5,563 nucleotides of DNA from an uncultured Clostridia bacterium (GTDB lineage Bacteria > Bacillota > Clostridia > Christensenellales > UBA1242), in assembly GCA_934746185.1 (NCBI GenBank), contig CAKVEY010000057.1:1-5563 (forward strand), given 5' to 3'. The notes beneath the pieces were generated by a model that had not been told where the DNA came from, did not search any database, and worked only from the letters and a program-made list of their open reading frames with translations. A program made the position numbers and the translations under genes. Positions 5,056-5,563 of the stretch are shown here, in pieces (position 1 is the first letter of the stretch; each line of letters starts with the position of its first letter).

Positions 5056-5084
5056 ATAATAACATACATTAAAAAATTTGTAAA
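5056..5084 (-). promoter_or_regulatory. Promoter of rpsO
   Basis: Minus-strand -35 TTTACA at 5079-5084, 17-bp spacer, -10 TATTAT at 5056-5061 with an extended TG (TGTTATTAT). The predicted start at 5049-5050 coincides with the first paired base of the leader structure, giving a leader of about 80 bases. Confidence 0.72.
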
Positions 5085-5166
5085 GTATTTTTTTAAATTT
5101 ACTAAATTAAATTTTTACGCTTAATTTTATAAATTCAAGCAACTTGCATTTTTAAATTAATTTTGC
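5085..5166. other. AT-rich spacer between dut and the rpsO promoter
   Basis: No gene and no convincing terminator for dut. A 4-bp CAAG/CTTG hairpin (around 5133-5143) and an A/T-only inverted repeat (AAATTTA with TAAATTT, about 5095-5115) are present; the latter is followed by Ts only on the plus strand, where no gene ends. dut transcription may read into rpsO. Confidence 0.5.
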
Positions 5167-5563
5167 CTATTTTTTATTTGTAGAACCAAATCCACCAACT
5201 CTTTCACCTGTTGTTTCATCGTCGTAAGTTATTAAAAACTCAGTGAAAATTCCTTGTGCAAAACCATCACCAGCGCTTAAAACTATATCTTTATTTTCAT
5301 TATTATCATTAGTTATTTTAATTTGTATATGTCCTTCATTTTTAGCATTATAATAGTCTGCATCTATAATACCCACAGTATTATTTAATTGCATTTTATA
5401 TTTAAAACCTAAACTTGAACGTGGATATAAACTTAAAACAATATCTTCTTCCATATAACATCTAATTCCGGTTGGTATTTTAATTGTTTCGCCGGGTTTT
5501 AAATCTATTCCTACTGGCAAATAAAAATCGTAACCAGCACTAGATTTTGTTGCTCTTTTAGGT
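5167..5563 (-). CDS. dut: dUTP diphosphatase (trimeric dUTPase), 5' end outside the window
   Basis: Hydrolyses dUTP to dUMP and pyrophosphate, keeping uracil out of DNA and supplying dUMP for thymidylate synthesis; a cytoplasmic homotrimer with active sites formed from several chains. The 131 visible residues hold all five family motifs in order: I, SAGYDFYLP (8-16); II, YPRSSLGFK (46-54); III, NTVGIIDADYY (61-71) with the catalytic Asp and the NEGHI insertion typical of clostridial and phage-type enzymes; IV, GDGFAQGIF (98-106); V, GGFGST (123-128) at the nucleotide-clamping tail. The reading frame stays open through the window edge as PKRATKSSAGYD, which is the conserved beginning of the fold, so only about 20-40 N-terminal residues are missing and the TTG at 5518-5520 is an internal Leu. 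The stop is TAG at 5167-5169. Neighbouring genes are housekeeping rather than phage genes, so I take it as the host copy. Confidence 0.96.
   Translation of the reverse strand, partial: PKRATKSSAGYDFYLPVGIDLKPGETIKIPTGIRCYMEEDIVLSLYPRSSLGFKYKMQLNNTVGIIDADYYNAKNEGHIQIKITNDNNENKDIVLSAGDGFAQGIFTEFLITYDDETTGERVGGFGSTNKK

Noticed and set aside
5095..5115. A/T-only inverted repeat as terminator of dut
   Set aside because: The stem has no GC pairs and the T tract follows it only on the plus strand, opposite to dut.
5518..5520. TTG as start of a 117-aa dUTPase
   Set aside because: The frame continues upstream through dUTPase motif I (SAGYDFYLP), so this codon is internal and the true start is outside the window.
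5167..5563. Prophage remnant because of a phage-type dUTPase
   Set aside because: The neighbours are core genes, no phage structural, integrase or replication gene is present, and this dUTPase type is also chromosomal in Clostridia.

Overview
All eight protein genes lie on the minus strand, so transcription runs from high to low coordinates. Very low GC, Shine-Dalgarno sites of the AAAGGAG type, textbook sigma-A promoters, U-rich terminators and UGG-coded tryptophan (standard code) point to a low-GC Bacillota. The dUTPase sequence is closest in style to clostridial enzymes, so an uncultured Clostridia-like (possibly gut) lineage is my best guess. The exact taxon cannot be fixed from the window.

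Region by region, in transcription order: (1) the 3' part of a trimeric dUTPase gene (dut), cut by the window edge; (2) rpsO for ribosomal protein S15, with its own promoter, an approximately 80-nt leader that can fold in mutually exclusive ways (a candidate S15 autoregulatory element), and a strong terminator; (3) a compact four-gene operon behind a near-perfect TTGACA/TGtTATAAT promoter: a 50-aa acidic helical protein, a 102-aa protein with a conserved-looking FGGAGNFPENY segment, and two tandem paralogous HExxH metallopeptidases of 425 and 444 aa, tightly coupled by overlaps; (4) a six-helix membrane protein, possibly HdeD/DUF308-like, with its own promoter and terminator; (5) an M50 site-2-protease-family membrane metalloprotease whose promoter sits so close to its GTG start that the mRNA may be leaderless; (6) the first 41 codons of scpA (condensin kleisin), coupled to the M50 gene.

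The outer genes are ordinary housekeeping genes: nucleotide hygiene, ribosome, membrane protease and chromosome segregation. The part that standard families do not explain is the four-gene operon at about 1553-4673. Its two duplicated, apparently cytoplasmic gluzincin-type peptidases travel with two small partner ORFs. Their role is unknown; I treat the operon as the best candidate for an undescribed system, and the rpsO leader as the second most interesting element. No RNA genes, insertion sequences, CRISPR arrays or plus-strand genes are seen, and no gene-free stretch exceeds 300 bases.
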